Shown here in pieces: positions 49,452 to 58,629 of a stretch of DNA of 64,000 bases (within the stretch, counting starts at the first letter, position 1; every line of letters starts with the position of its first letter). The position numbers were made by a program, and so were the translations under genes. A model generated the notes under the pieces. That model did not search any database and had not been told where the DNA came from. It was given only the letters and a program-made list of their open reading frames with translations. The DNA is from Pseudomonadota bacterium (GTDB lineage Bacteria; Myxococcota; Myxococcia; Myxococcales; Myxococcaceae): the NCBI GenBank assembly GCA_023423535.1, contig JAFAFL010000006.1, forward strand, positions 1-64,000, written 5' to 3'.

Positions 49452-51908
49452 ATGTCGTCGCGGGCGTCGCAGCGGGCATCGGTCGTGGTGGCGGAGCTCG
49501 GACCGACGAACACCGGGAAGACCCACCGGGCGATCGAGCGGATGCTCGAGCACGACTCGGGAATGATGGGGCTCCCGCTCAGGCTGCTCGCCCGTGAGGT
49601 GTACGACCGCGTGACCGCGAAGGTGGGCGAGGGCCGGGTGGCGCTGATGACCGGCGAGGAGAAGCGCCTCCCTCAGCGCCCGGACTACTGGATCTGCACC
49701 GTCGAGGCGATGCCGATGGATCGCCCGGTGGACTTCCTCGCGGTGGACGAGATCCAGCTCGCCGCCCACCGCGAACGCGGACACGTCTTCACCGACCGGC
49801 TGCTGCACGCGAGAGGTCGCCGCGAAACGTGGTTCCTCGGCGCGGACACCATGCGGCCGCTGGTCGCGCAGCTGGTGCCCGAGGCCCAGTTCAAGCGGGC
49901 CACGCGGCTGTCGCAGCTTCGCTATCGCGGCCGCAAGTCGCTGAAGAGCCTGCCGCCTCGGACCGCGGTGGTCGCCTTCAGCGCCGAGCGCGTGTACGAG
50001 CTCGCCGAGTCCGTGCGCAGGCTTCACGGAGGCGTGGCGGTGGTGCTGGGCGCGCTCTCTCCTCGCACGCGCAACGCCCAGGTGGCGATGTACCAGTCCG
50101 GCGAGGTGCAGTACCTCGTGGCGACCGATGCGATAGGGCTCGGGCTGAACCTCGATCTGGATCACGTGGCCTTCGCCGGGCTGTCGAAGTTCGACGGCTT
50201 CGAGCCGCGGCCGCTCTTTCCCGACGAGCTGGCGCAGATCGCCGGGCGCGCGGGCAGACACCTCAACGACGGCACCTTCGGGACGATCAACGGACACCCG
50301 GAGCTCGAGCCGCGCGTGATCCAGGCGATCGAGACGCACCGGTTTCCCGCCGTGCGCAGCCTCGTGTGGCGCAACGTGGCGCTCGACTTCCGCACGCCGG
50401 ACGCGCTGCTGGAGTCGCTCGCGCGGCCGCCGCCGAATCCCGCGTTCCAGAGGGTGGAGCGCGCGGACGACTTCGACGCGCTGAAGCAGCTCATCGACGA
50501 CGCGGACGTGCATGCGGTGACCGCGCGCACCGGCGGCGAGGGCGTCGCGCTGCTGTGGGAGGTCTGCCAGATCCCCGACTTCCGCAAGCGGCTCTTCGGC
50601 CAGCACGTGTCGCTTCTGCGCGAGATCTTCCTGCAGGTCTCCGCGCGCGGGGGACAGCTCGACGAGACGTGGCTGTCGCGACAGGTCATGCCGCTGGCGG
50701 ACGTGAGCGGGGACATCCACACGCTGATGGACCGGCTGGCGGCGATCCGGATCTGGACCTACGTGAGCAACCGCTCGCGCTGGCTGGCGGACGCGCAAGC
50801 GTGGCAGGAGCGCACGCGGCAGATGGAGGACGCGCTCGGCGATGCGCTGCACGCGCGGCTGGTGGAGCGCTTCGTGGAGCGCGCGGCGCGCAGAACTCCC
50901 CGACGGTTCCAGCGCGCGCAAGAGGCCGCGAACAAGCAGAAGCCGGCGGCGAAGAGCGACAGTCCGTTCGCGAGCCTCGGGCAGTGGCTGGTGGACGAGC
51001 CCTCGGGAGCGGCGGAGGGAGAGGGCGCGCTGACGGAGGAGCAGTTCGTCGCGCAGGTGGTGGAGGCGCCGCACGCCGCGTTCGAGATCGATCACGTGGG
51101 CCGCGTCTCCTTCGAGGGCGAGCCGCTCGCGCGCCTGGTGCCGGGACACGAGCTGCGCACTCCGCTCATCGCGCTCTCGGAGCCGGAGACGTGGACCGGT
51201 GGTGCGCGGCGGAGACTCGAGCGGCGCATGCTCGCGCTCGCACGCGACGTGGTGACCGAAGCGATGGGCGGCTTCCCCGGTGATTCGCTCAGCGGTGAGG
51301 GCAGGTCGCCGGCGACGCGCGGGCTGGCCTTCCGGCTCGCGGATGGGCTGGGCGTGGTGGACCGCGTGGAGGCCGAGGAGCAGTGGGCGCGCCTCACCGA
51401 CGAGGAGCGCTCGCGCTTCCGCGAATGGGGCGTGCAGGAGGGACACCGCTACGGCTACGTCGAAGGGGCGCTCTCGCTACGCGCGCTGGAGCGGCGGACG
51501 CTGCTGACCTCGCTCTTCGAGGGACGCGCGCCGCCGGAGGGCGTGCCGCGTGAGCCGGTGGTGCCCGCGGAGCGTTTCGAAGGTCACGTCGATCCCTGGC
51601 TCTACGGCTACGAGCGCGTGGCGGACGTGGCCCTGCGCTTCGATGTTCTCGAGCGCGTGGCGCACGCGATCTCCGACCCGGAGGTGCGTCCGCGGCCGGC
51701 AGCGCTGCTGCGCGAGACGGGGCTCGATCCACGAGAGGTCGCGGAGGTGGGGCGAGCGCTCGGCGGAGAGGTGACGGACTCGGACCCAGCGCGTGTGCCT
51801 GCGGTGGAGGGGCATCCGAAGAAGCGCAGGCGCCGTCCCCGCGGGCGGCGGGGCGGACAGCAGAGGGACACTGCCGCGACGGGATCCGGTCCGAAGTCGT
51901 CGTCCTAG
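49452..51908 (+). CDS. SUV3-like DExH RNA helicase
   Basis: 818 residues from the ATG at 49452; a TTG nine bases earlier is possible. Walker A is at 17-24 (Gly-Pro-Thr-Asn-Thr-Gly-Lys-Thr). The DEIQ-type motif II sits in Ala-Val-Asp-Glu-Ile-Gln, and helicase C-terminal motifs read Ala-Thr-Asp-Ala-Ile-Gly-Leu-Gly and Gln-Ile-Ala-Gly-Arg-Ala-Gly-Arg. These match SUV3, the mitochondrial degradosome RNA helicase, whose bacterial relatives are best known from alpha-proteobacteria. A long C-terminal part and a Lys/Arg-rich tail (Lys-Lys-Arg-Arg-Arg-Arg-Pro-Arg-Gly) suggest RNA binding. It stands alone in an otherwise regulatory region. No exonuclease partner adjoins. Confidence 0.88.
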   Translation: MSSRASQRASVVVAELGPTNTGKTHRAIERMLEHDSGMMGLPLRLLAREVYDRVTAKVGEGRVALMTGEEKRLPQRPDYWICTVEAMPMDRPVDFLAVDEIQLAAHRERGHVFTDRLLHARGRRETWFLGADTMRPLVAQLVPEAQFKRATRLSQLRYRGRKSLKSLPPRTAVVAFSAERVYELAESVRRLHGGVAVVLGALSPRTRNAQVAMYQSGEVQYLVATDAIGLGLNLDLDHVAFAGLSKFDGFEPRPLFPDELAQIAGRAGRHLNDGTFGTINGHPELEPRVIQAIETHRFPAVRSLVWRNVALDFRTPDALLESLARPPPNPAFQRVERADDFDALKQLIDDADVHAVTARTGGEGVALLWEVCQIPDFRKRLFGQHVSLLREIFLQVSARGGQLDETWLSRQVMPLADVSGDIHTLMDRLAAIRIWTYVSNRSRWLADAQAWQERTRQMEDALGDALHARLVERFVERAARRTPRRFQRAQEAANKQKPAAKSDSPFASLGQWLVDEPSGAAEGEGALTEEQFVAQVVEAPHAAFEIDHVGRVSFEGEPLARLVPGHELRTPLIALSEPETWTGGARRRLERRMLALARDVVTEAMGGFPGDSLSGEGRSPATRGLAFRLADGLGVVDRVEAEEQWARLTDEERSRFREWGVQEGHRYGYVEGALSLRALERRTLLTSLFEGRAPPEGVPREPVVPAERFEGHVDPWLYGYERVADVALRFDVLERVAHAISDPEVRPRPAALLRETGLDPREVAEVGRALGGEVTDSDPARVPAVEGHPKKRRRRPRGRRGGQQRDTAATGSGPKSSS

Positions 51909-51998
51909 CTCGCATGTGGGTGACGGTGCGCTCCACGCGCGCCATGCAGCCGGCGCGGAGGTAGGGCGTTCGCCCACTGGCCTGTATGATGCGGCGGC

Positions 51999-53663
51999 TT
52001 GCCTCACGTGGACCGCTACGAGCTCGTACGCCGAATCGCCAGCGGAGGAATGGCCGAGGTCTTCCTCGCGCGCACCGCGGGACCCGGCGGGTTCGAGAAG
52101 CAGGTCGTCCTCAAGCGCATCCTCCCCGAGCTCGCGCAGGACCCGCGGTTCGCGGAGCTGTTCATGGAGGAGGCGAGGGTCTCGGCGCGGTTGGGCCACC
52201 CGAACATCGTCCAGATCTTCGACTTCGGCGAAGCGGACGGCAGCTACTTCATCGCGATGGAGTACGTGGAGGGGCCGTCGTTGCGCGGCATCCTCACCGC
52301 CTTCAAGAAGAAGGGCTGGCAGGTGCCGCTGGAGATCACCGCGCGCATCGCGATCACCGCGTTGGAGGCCCTGGCCTATGCGCACGAGTTCAAGGATCCG
52401 GCGCGCGGCTTCGGCGGGATCATCCACCGTGACGTGACGCCGGAGAACATCATCGTCTCGCGCGCGGGCGGGGTGAAGCTGGTGGACTTCGGCATCGCCA
52501 AGGCGCTCTCGGCGTCGGGCGAAGCGCGCACCACGCTGCGGCGCGGCAAGCACGCGTACATGTCGCCGGAGCAGATCCGCGGAAAGCTCAAGCTCGACGG
52601 GCGCGTGGATCTCTTCGCGGTGGGCGTGGTGCTCTACGAGCTCATCACCGGCGAGCGTCCGTTCAAGGGCGCCACCGAGCTCGCGGTCTTGCAGGCGGTG
52701 CTCTTCGAGGAGCCCACGCCGCTCCAGAAGCTGCGGCCGGAGGTGCCGGCGTCGTTGCAGGAGGTCGTCACTCGCGCGCTGCAGAAGGACCGCGAGGCGC
52801 GCTTCCGGAGCGCTCGCGAGATGATCGTCGCGCTCGAACGCTTCCTCTCCGAGGACGGCCTGCAGTCGGTCACCGGCGCGGAGCTCAGCGGGCTCGCGCG
52901 CGCCGCGCTGGAGGGCGACGGTCCGCCGCTGTCGGTAGGCGCTGCCGCCATCGCCGCCGCGGCCTCCCTGGCGTCGATCCCATCACCTCCGCCTGTTGCG
53001 GAGGAAGGCCCCACCGAGCCCGGCCCCCAACGTGCCGGTCCGCAGGACGCAGTGACCGTCGTCGCGCCGCCACCGTCTGCCGCGCCCGCGCCGCCTGCTT
53101 CACCGGTCTCGCCGCCAGTGCGGCCTCGATCGCCAACCGCGAATGTGCCGGTCGCGATTGCGGCGGCGGGCGCGAGTCCCGGGGCGCCAGTCCCGCATGG
53201 GCGCACGCGGACCGCTTCGGCCTCGCCGGCGGTCTCGGCTCCGACGTCCTCTTCGTCTTCGTCGTCGAACGCTGCACCCGCGGCCGCTGCCTCGCCCTCC
53301 ACTCCGCGCACGAAGACGAACGGGGTTCAGCTTCCCCAGTTGCCGGCGCCTCCACTTCCGCCTCCGCCCGAGCGCGTGGGCCAGGCCATCACGCAGCCGT
53401 TGCCGCCGCCGCTGCCGCCGGAAGCATTGAAGGGGAAGAACAACGACACGGTGGTGGCGCAGTCGCCCTTCTCGGAGACCGCGGTGGGCGTGGGGGCCGC
53501 GGCGACCGTGAGGCTCGCACCGCCGCCTTCGCGTGAGCGTCCGACGGTCCTCGAGTCGGTGACGGAGCCAGCGCGGAACAACACGGGGCCCTGGCGCTGG
53601 GGCGTGGCGCTGTCGGCGGCCTTGCTGGTGGTGCTCGCGGCCTTCGTGCTGCTTTCGGGGTAG
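51999..53663 (+). CDS. Ser/Thr protein kinase with C-terminal membrane anchor
   Basis: 554 residues from a TTG start; a GTG at 52008 is an alternative. The kinase domain (about 5-285) has Gly-Gly-Met-Ala-Glu-Val-Phe-Leu-Ala-Arg, Val-Leu-Lys-Arg-Ile, His-Arg-Asp-Val-Thr-Pro-Glu-Asn, Asp-Phe-Gly-Ile-Ala-Lys and Tyr-Met-Ser-Pro-Glu-Gln. The His-Arg-Asp-Val-Thr form (Thr instead of Lys) is common in myxobacterial kinases. A Pro/Ala/Ser-rich linker of about 230 residues leads to one C-terminal helix (Trp-Gly-Val-Ala-Leu-Ser-Ala-Ala-Leu-Leu). It is anchored to the inner membrane with the kinase in the cytoplasm. The next gene, a second kinase, follows after 12 bases on the same strand. Confidence 0.9.
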   Translation: MPHVDRYELVRRIASGGMAEVFLARTAGPGGFEKQVVLKRILPELAQDPRFAELFMEEARVSARLGHPNIVQIFDFGEADGSYFIAMEYVEGPSLRGILTAFKKKGWQVPLEITARIAITALEALAYAHEFKDPARGFGGIIHRDVTPENIIVSRAGGVKLVDFGIAKALSASGEARTTLRRGKHAYMSPEQIRGKLKLDGRVDLFAVGVVLYELITGERPFKGATELAVLQAVLFEEPTPLQKLRPEVPASLQEVVTRALQKDREARFRSAREMIVALERFLSEDGLQSVTGAELSGLARAALEGDGPPLSVGAAAIAAAASLASIPSPPPVAEEGPTEPGPQRAGPQDAVTVVAPPPSAAPAPPASPVSPPVRPRSPTANVPVAIAAAGASPGAPVPHGRTRTASASPAVSAPTSSSSSSSNAAPAAAASPSTPRTKTNGVQLPQLPAPPLPPPPERVGQAITQPLPPPLPPEALKGKNNDTVVAQSPFSETAVGVGAAATVRLAPPPSRERPTVLESVTEPARNNTGPWRWGVALSAALLVVLAAFVLLSG

Positions 53664-53675
53664 GGACGACACGGC

Positions 53676-54818
<1,143 letters not shown>

Positions 54819-54840
54819 CGGGCCGCGAGTCCGCGAGGGC

Positions 54841-56712
54841 TCAGGCCCCGTCGCCGGGACGCTTGCGCGGGCGCTGGATGCCGAACTGGTCGAGCCGCGA
54901 GAGGAGGGTGCCGCGCGAGATGCCGAGCAGCCTCGCCGCCTCCTTCTGATTGCCGCCCGCGCGCTGCAGCGCATCGAGGATCCGCGAGCGCTCGTCGTTA
55001 CCCGCCGGCTCACCGACCGCAGCAGCACCCGCAGCCAACGGCCTGCCGAACGGCGTGGTCGGCTCGCTCACCGCGGGCATCATCGGCACGGTCGAGCTCC
55101 GCGACGGCATGCCCGGCGGCAGCGCACCCGGAGGGAGCACCGGCTGCGGCGCGGCGTGGGTCTGGACGTGAGCATGAGCCTGCGGCACCGCGCGCGCGCT
55201 GAGCCGATCCACGGGCAGGTGCTCCAGCGTCACCCGGCCTCCGGTGGAGAGGAGCACCGCGCGCTCCATCATGTTGCGCAGCTCGCGGATGTTGCCGGGC
55301 CAGGGATAGCGCTGCAGCAGCGCCACCACGTCCGCACCGAGTGTCGGAGCCGGACGGCTGAGCCGCGCCGCTGCCTCGGAAGAGAAGCGCTTTGCCAGCA
55401 GCTCGATCTCGCCCGGCCGTTCGCGCAGGGGCGGGATGACGAGCGCCACGCCGTTGAGCCGGAAGTAGAGGTCCTGCCGGAAGCGGCCCTGCGCGATCTC
55501 CGTCTCCAGATCCCGGTTCGTCGCCGCCACGAAGCGCACGTCGATGGGCCTCGGACGCAGCGCACCGACCGGGAGCACCTCTCTCTGCTCGAGCACGCGC
55601 AGGAGCTTCACCTGAGTGGAGAGCGGCATCTCCCCGAGCTCGTCGAGGAACACGGTGCCGCCGTTCGCGCTCTCCAGCAGACCCACGCGGGCCTTCAGCG
55701 CGCCGGTGAACGCGCCCTTCTCGTAGCCGAAAAGCTCCGACTCCAGCAGCGTTTCCGACAGCGCGGCGCAATTGAGCCGGACGAAGGTCTGGTCCTTGCG
55801 CGGCGAGTTCCGGTGGATCGCCTCCGCGAAGATCTCCTTGCCCACGCCGCTCTCGCCGAGCAGCAGCACCGGGATCGTTCCCTCCGCCACGCGCGCCGCC
55901 AGCTCGTGCAGCCTCCGCATCTGCGGATCCGCGATGACGAGCCCATCCTCACCGTGCGCTTCCGGTGCGCCCGAGTCGCCGCCCGCCAGCGCCGCGTTCA
56001 CCGCCGCCTCGAGCTGCTCCGGCGTGCGCCCGTCCTTCGGCCACGCGACCGCGGCAGTCGTGGCGGATTTCACGAGCTCTTCGAGCGCGCCCTCCACCTG
56101 ACGTCCGAGCATTGCCGCGCGCTCGATCGTTGCGTCGAGCAGCAGCAGCTCGTACTCGCCCGGCGCCCACACCGCGAGCAGGTCGCCCGCGCGCAGGCGG
56201 GAGGCCAGCGCCTCTTCGATCGCGTCCTGTTCGCCGCCCTGCACGCGCACGCGCATGAGGCAGAAGGTCTTGCCCTCGCGCTCGGCCCGGTCGCACTCCT
56301 CTTCCAGCCGCGCGACGAAGTAGCTGTGCGTCCAGATCCGGCGCACGCGGCCACCCGGAGCGCGCGCGACGGTGCGGTGCACCACGCAGCTCACCGAGCC
56401 CAGCTCCACCACCGTCCCCGGTGACAGCTCCGCGCTGCCGCGTCCCGGCTCCAGCTTGAGGCCGCCCACGCGCGTCCCGTTGGAGCTCCCCAGGTCCTCG
56501 AGGATCGGCTGCGCGCCCATGCGGATCCGCGCGTGACGCCGCGAGACGGAAGGGTGATCGATGCGGACCTGCGCGTCCTCGCCGCGGCCGACGATCACCT
56601 CGCCGGAGGCGGGCAGCGGGAAGCTCGAGGCGAGCTCGTCGCCCAGGACCACCAGCCGCAGCTCCGAGCCGGAGGAGGGGGCTTCGATGATCGTCTCGAG
56701 AGGTGCGCGCAT
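54841..56712 (-). CDS. sigma-54-dependent activator with FHA domain
   Basis: 623 residues. An N-terminal FHA domain (about 35-110) reads Val-Gly-Arg-Gly-Glu-Asp-Ala, Ser-Arg-Arg-His-Ala-Arg and Gly-Ser-Ser-Asn-Gly-Thr, the phosphothreonine-binding residues. A degenerate GGDEF-like domain follows (about 130-250). Then comes the AAA+ domain with Gly-Glu-Ser-Gly-Val-Gly-Lys-Glu and the sigma-54 loop Gly-Ala-Phe-Thr-Gly-Ala. A Pro-rich linker leads to a Fis-type HTH at the C-terminus (Asn-Gln-Lys-Glu-Ala-Ala-Arg-Leu-Leu-Gly-Ile). It would be activated by binding a phosphorylated kinase and drive sigma-54 promoters. Its start lies 13 bases from a TTGAACTTC half-site. Confidence 0.93.
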   Translation of the reverse strand: MRAPLETIIEAPSSGSELRLVVLGDELASSFPLPASGEVIVGRGEDAQVRIDHPSVSRRHARIRMGAQPILEDLGSSNGTRVGGLKLEPGRGSAELSPGTVVELGSVSCVVHRTVARAPGGRVRRIWTHSYFVARLEEECDRAEREGKTFCLMRVRVQGGEQDAIEEALASRLRAGDLLAVWAPGEYELLLLDATIERAAMLGRQVEGALEELVKSATTAAVAWPKDGRTPEQLEAAVNAALAGGDSGAPEAHGEDGLVIADPQMRRLHELAARVAEGTIPVLLLGESGVGKEIFAEAIHRNSPRKDQTFVRLNCAALSETLLESELFGYEKGAFTGALKARVGLLESANGGTVFLDELGEMPLSTQVKLLRVLEQREVLPVGALRPRPIDVRFVAATNRDLETEIAQGRFRQDLYFRLNGVALVIPPLRERPGEIELLAKRFSSEAAARLSRPAPTLGADVVALLQRYPWPGNIRELRNMMERAVLLSTGGRVTLEHLPVDRLSARAVPQAHAHVQTHAAPQPVLPPGALPPGMPSRSSTVPMMPAVSEPTTPFGRPLAAGAAAVGEPAGNDERSRILDALQRAGGNQKEAARLLGISRGTLLSRLDQFGIQRPRKRPGDGA

Positions 56713-56724
56713 GTGCGGATTGTA

Positions 56725-56736
56725 CCTGAAGTTCAA
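56725..56736 (-). promoter_or_regulatory. half-site of the TTGAACTTC motif
   Basis: On the minus strand TTGAACTTCAGG lies 13 bases before the start of the sigma-54/FHA activator. It matches nine bases of the TTGAACTTCG element repeated at 47434-47475 and 57371-57380. It might allow feedback on the activator gene or, alternatively, serve the opposite-strand gene at 56863. Confidence 0.35.
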
Positions 56737-56862
56737 AGGGGCTCGCGAAGTGGGCATCGGCTGGACTTCGTGTGCAAGCAGAGCGCCTCGAACGCTGACT
56801 TCGCAGGGCGGCGCTCGTTGGTCCGCGGCTTGAAGAAGGGAGTCGTCACAAGGAGATTCCCC

Positions 56863-57237
56863 ATGAAGACCGCCGCCCAGATCCTGTCCGCCCTCGCCGT
56901 CCTCCTCCTCGCGCCCTCCGCCTTCGCGCAGTCGATGGACCTGCCGCTCGGGCACACGGTGACGGTGGATCTCGGCGCGCCGATCCGGTCGCTGGAGATC
57001 GAGGGCCGCGACCGGGTCGAGGTTCGCGCCATCAGCCCGCGCGCGGTGGCGGTCACTGCGCTGCGCGGTGGTCCGGCGAAGCTCCACGTGAGGACGGCGG
57101 ACGGGATGCAGCGCGTCGAGCTCACCGTGCGCTCGCCGCAGAAGCAGGAGCTCAGCTCGCGCGAGCTGGAGCGGTTCCTGGAAGACCACGCGCCGCTCGC
57201 CCAGCCCACGCTCACCGTCGTGCGGCTCGAGCGCTGA
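56863..57237 (+). CDS. orphan secretin N-terminal-domain protein (PF13629-like)
   Basis: 124 residues, with AAGGAG seven bases before the ATG. A signal peptide ends at Ser-Ala-Phe-Ala-Gln. The rest matches the short beta-domain found before secretins of pilus and type II/III systems: Leu-Pro-Leu-Gly-His-Thr-Val-Thr-Val-Asp, Ile-Arg-Ser-Leu-Glu-Ile, Val-Arg-Ala-Ile-Ser-Pro-Arg-Ala-Val-Ala-Val and Leu-His-Val-Arg-Thr. In CpaC/RcpA this domain is fused to the secretin pore. Here it stands alone with a short charged tail. It should be periplasmic. It sits between the activator and the needle-like gene, in the group of secretion-like genes. Confidence 0.78.
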   Translation: MKTAAQILSALAVLLLAPSAFAQSMDLPLGHTVTVDLGAPIRSLEIEGRDRVEVRAISPRAVAVTALRGGPAKLHVRTADGMQRVELTVRSPQKQELSSRELERFLEDHAPLAQPTLTVVRLER

Positions 57238-57255
57238 GCCTTTCATCCACGCGCA

Positions 57256-57303
57256 GCACCCCGCGGCCGTCCGTCTCCTCACTGGAGCGGGCGGCCGCGG
57301 TGC
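57256..57303 (+). terminator. GC-rich hairpin after the secretin-domain gene
   Basis: GCACCCCGCGGCCG (57256-57269) pairs with CGGCCGCGGTGC (57292-57303) with a two-base bulge, giving a 12-bp stem and a 22-base loop. It begins 19 bases after the stop codon. It separates this gene from the operator-containing region of the next gene. No strong U-tract follows. Confidence 0.42.
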
Positions 57304-57371
57304 GTTGCGGGATCACGCCGCCCGCGCGCGACGCAGCTGTACTGCGCGGAATGTGCTCGAGGTGCAGCGCT

Positions 57372-57386
57372 TGAACTTCGTGTTCA
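57372..57386 (+). promoter_or_regulatory. palindromic operator TGAAC-N5-GTTCA
   Basis: TGAACTTCGTGTTCA is the same palindrome as at 47467-47481 with one base changed, and the flanks also agree (TTGAACTTCG before, GCGCG after). It is 110 bases upstream of the needle-like gene start. A possible -10-like TGTACA lies at 57395-57400, 18 bases after TTGAAC. So the motif could be a promoter -35 region that is also bound by a regulator. Confidence 0.55.
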
Positions 57387-57495
57387 GCGCGGCCTGTACA
57401 TCGCGCTCTCGAAGCCGGGCTTCAGAGGGAAGGGCCCCGTGGCACGCGAGGTGAATAAGCCAGAGACACCAACCCGCAGCACCCCGGAGCCGCTC

Positions 57496-57717
57496 ATGAT
57501 CGCTGGACTCAGCAACGCCACCGTCGCCCAGGCCACCTCCACCGCCCTCACCTCGCAGGAGCGCAGCATGCTCGCCAAGGTGCGCGACCCCGCCCAGAAG
57601 GCGCAGATGGAGGCGCAGCTGATGATGCAGAAGCACCAGAACATCGCGCAGTTCATCTCCAACGTGATGCGCATCAAGGGCGACACCTCGAAGGCGATCA
57701 TCTCCAACACGCGCTAG
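57496..57717 (+). CDS. type III needle-like small protein (SctF-like)
   Basis: 73 residues with GGAG seven bases before the ATG; a start at 57439 would add a Pro/Thr-rich stretch. The sequence forms a helix, a Lys-Val-Arg-Asp-Pro-Ala turn, and a second helix. The second half follows the pattern of needle subunits PrgI and MxiH: Asp-Pro-Ala at the turn, then Ser-Asn-x-x-x-x-Ile-Lys-x-Asp-x-x-x-Ala-Ile-Ile-x-Asn-x-Arg to the last residue. Length and hairpin are right for SctF. No Sec signal is present. It is preceded by the TGAAC-N5-GTTCA operator. The similarity was read by eye and is confined to the C-terminal half. Confidence 0.6.
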   Translation: MIAGLSNATVAQATSTALTSQERSMLAKVRDPAQKAQMEAQLMMQKHQNIAQFISNVMRIKGDTSKAIISNTR

Positions 57718-57759
57718 CCGCTTGCAGCTCGGGACTCGAAAGGGCTGGCGAGGATCGTC

Positions 57760-58581
57760 ATGCGCACCGTCGCAAAACCCGCACCCGCGGACCTGCCGTA
57801 CGACGAGGCGACGGTCCTCGCCGCCCTCAGCCCCGACGATCGCCGCGCCTTCATGGCGCTCGATCCGGCGGAGCGGAAGTTCCTGCTCACCGCCACCGAC
57901 GAGGAGCGCGCCCTCTACGCGCAGCTCCCCCCGCGCGAGCAGACCCGCTTCGCGCGACTGTCCCCGCCGCACCGCAAGAACTTCCTCGAGCTGTCCCCCG
58001 AGGAGCGCAAGGGCACCGCCGCACTCGACGACGCCGCGCTCCTCCGCTTCCTCTCCGTCGATCGCACCGGCCGCAGCGCCTTCGAGTCCGCCGCGCCAAA
58101 GCTGCCCTCCGCACAGCCGGTCTCCGCGCGCGCCGCTTCCGCGCAAGGCGCCTCCTCGCGCATCGCCCGCGAGCTGCGCGAGTCGATGGGCGTGCTCGGC
58201 TTCGATCCCGCCACCGCGCCCGCGCTCGGTCCGGCCTGCGCGCTCGCTCACAACCTCCTCGCCTCCGGCCGCGACGAAGCGACCGCCCGCACCGCGGCGC
58301 TGCGTCACTTCCTCCTCTCGCCGGAGGTCCTGCCCAGCGTGCTCCGCGGGCTCTCGCCGAAGATCTCCCCCGAGCTCCTCCGCCGCGCGCTGCCGCTGTT
58401 GCCGGAGGTCGTCGCCACGTCGATCCAGGGCGACATGGATCACGACTCGGTGCTCGCCGCGCTGGAGAAGGGCATCCGCGCCCGCCTCACCCGCAAGGTG
58501 AGGGCGGCCCGCGTCCCCGGCGTGCTCGGCGAGCGCATCTCGCTCATCGGCCTGGCGATGGTCGGCGGCATCCCGGCCTGA
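57760..58581 (+). CDS. helical protein with Leu-Ser-Pro-Glu-Glu-Arg-type repeats
   Basis: 273 residues; CGAGGA lies five bases before the ATG. Residues 15-100 hold about five short helical repeats on the plan Leu-x-x-x-Glu-Arg-x-x-Phe/Leu-x-x-Leu (for example Leu-Asp-Pro-Ala-Glu-Arg-Lys-Phe-Leu and Leu-Ser-Pro-Glu-Glu-Arg-Lys-Gly). An Ala/Ser linker leads to an all-helical C-terminal domain (about 130-265) with no Cys. There is no signal peptide and no membrane helix. It is not recognised. Its position 42 bases after the needle-like gene, on the same strand, suggests a chaperone, regulator or substrate of the same secretion-like set. Confidence 0.72.
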   Translation: MRTVAKPAPADLPYDEATVLAALSPDDRRAFMALDPAERKFLLTATDEERALYAQLPPREQTRFARLSPPHRKNFLELSPEERKGTAALDDAALLRFLSVDRTGRSAFESAAPKLPSAQPVSARAASAQGASSRIARELRESMGVLGFDPATAPALGPACALAHNLLASGRDEATARTAALRHFLLSPEVLPSVLRGLSPKISPELLRRALPLLPEVVATSIQGDMDHDSVLAALEKGIRARLTRKVRAARVPGVLGERISLIGLAMVGGIPA

Positions 58582-58629
58582 CGCCTCGTCCTCTCACCAC
58601 CTGTCACACCTCACGAAGGGAGCAGCGCC

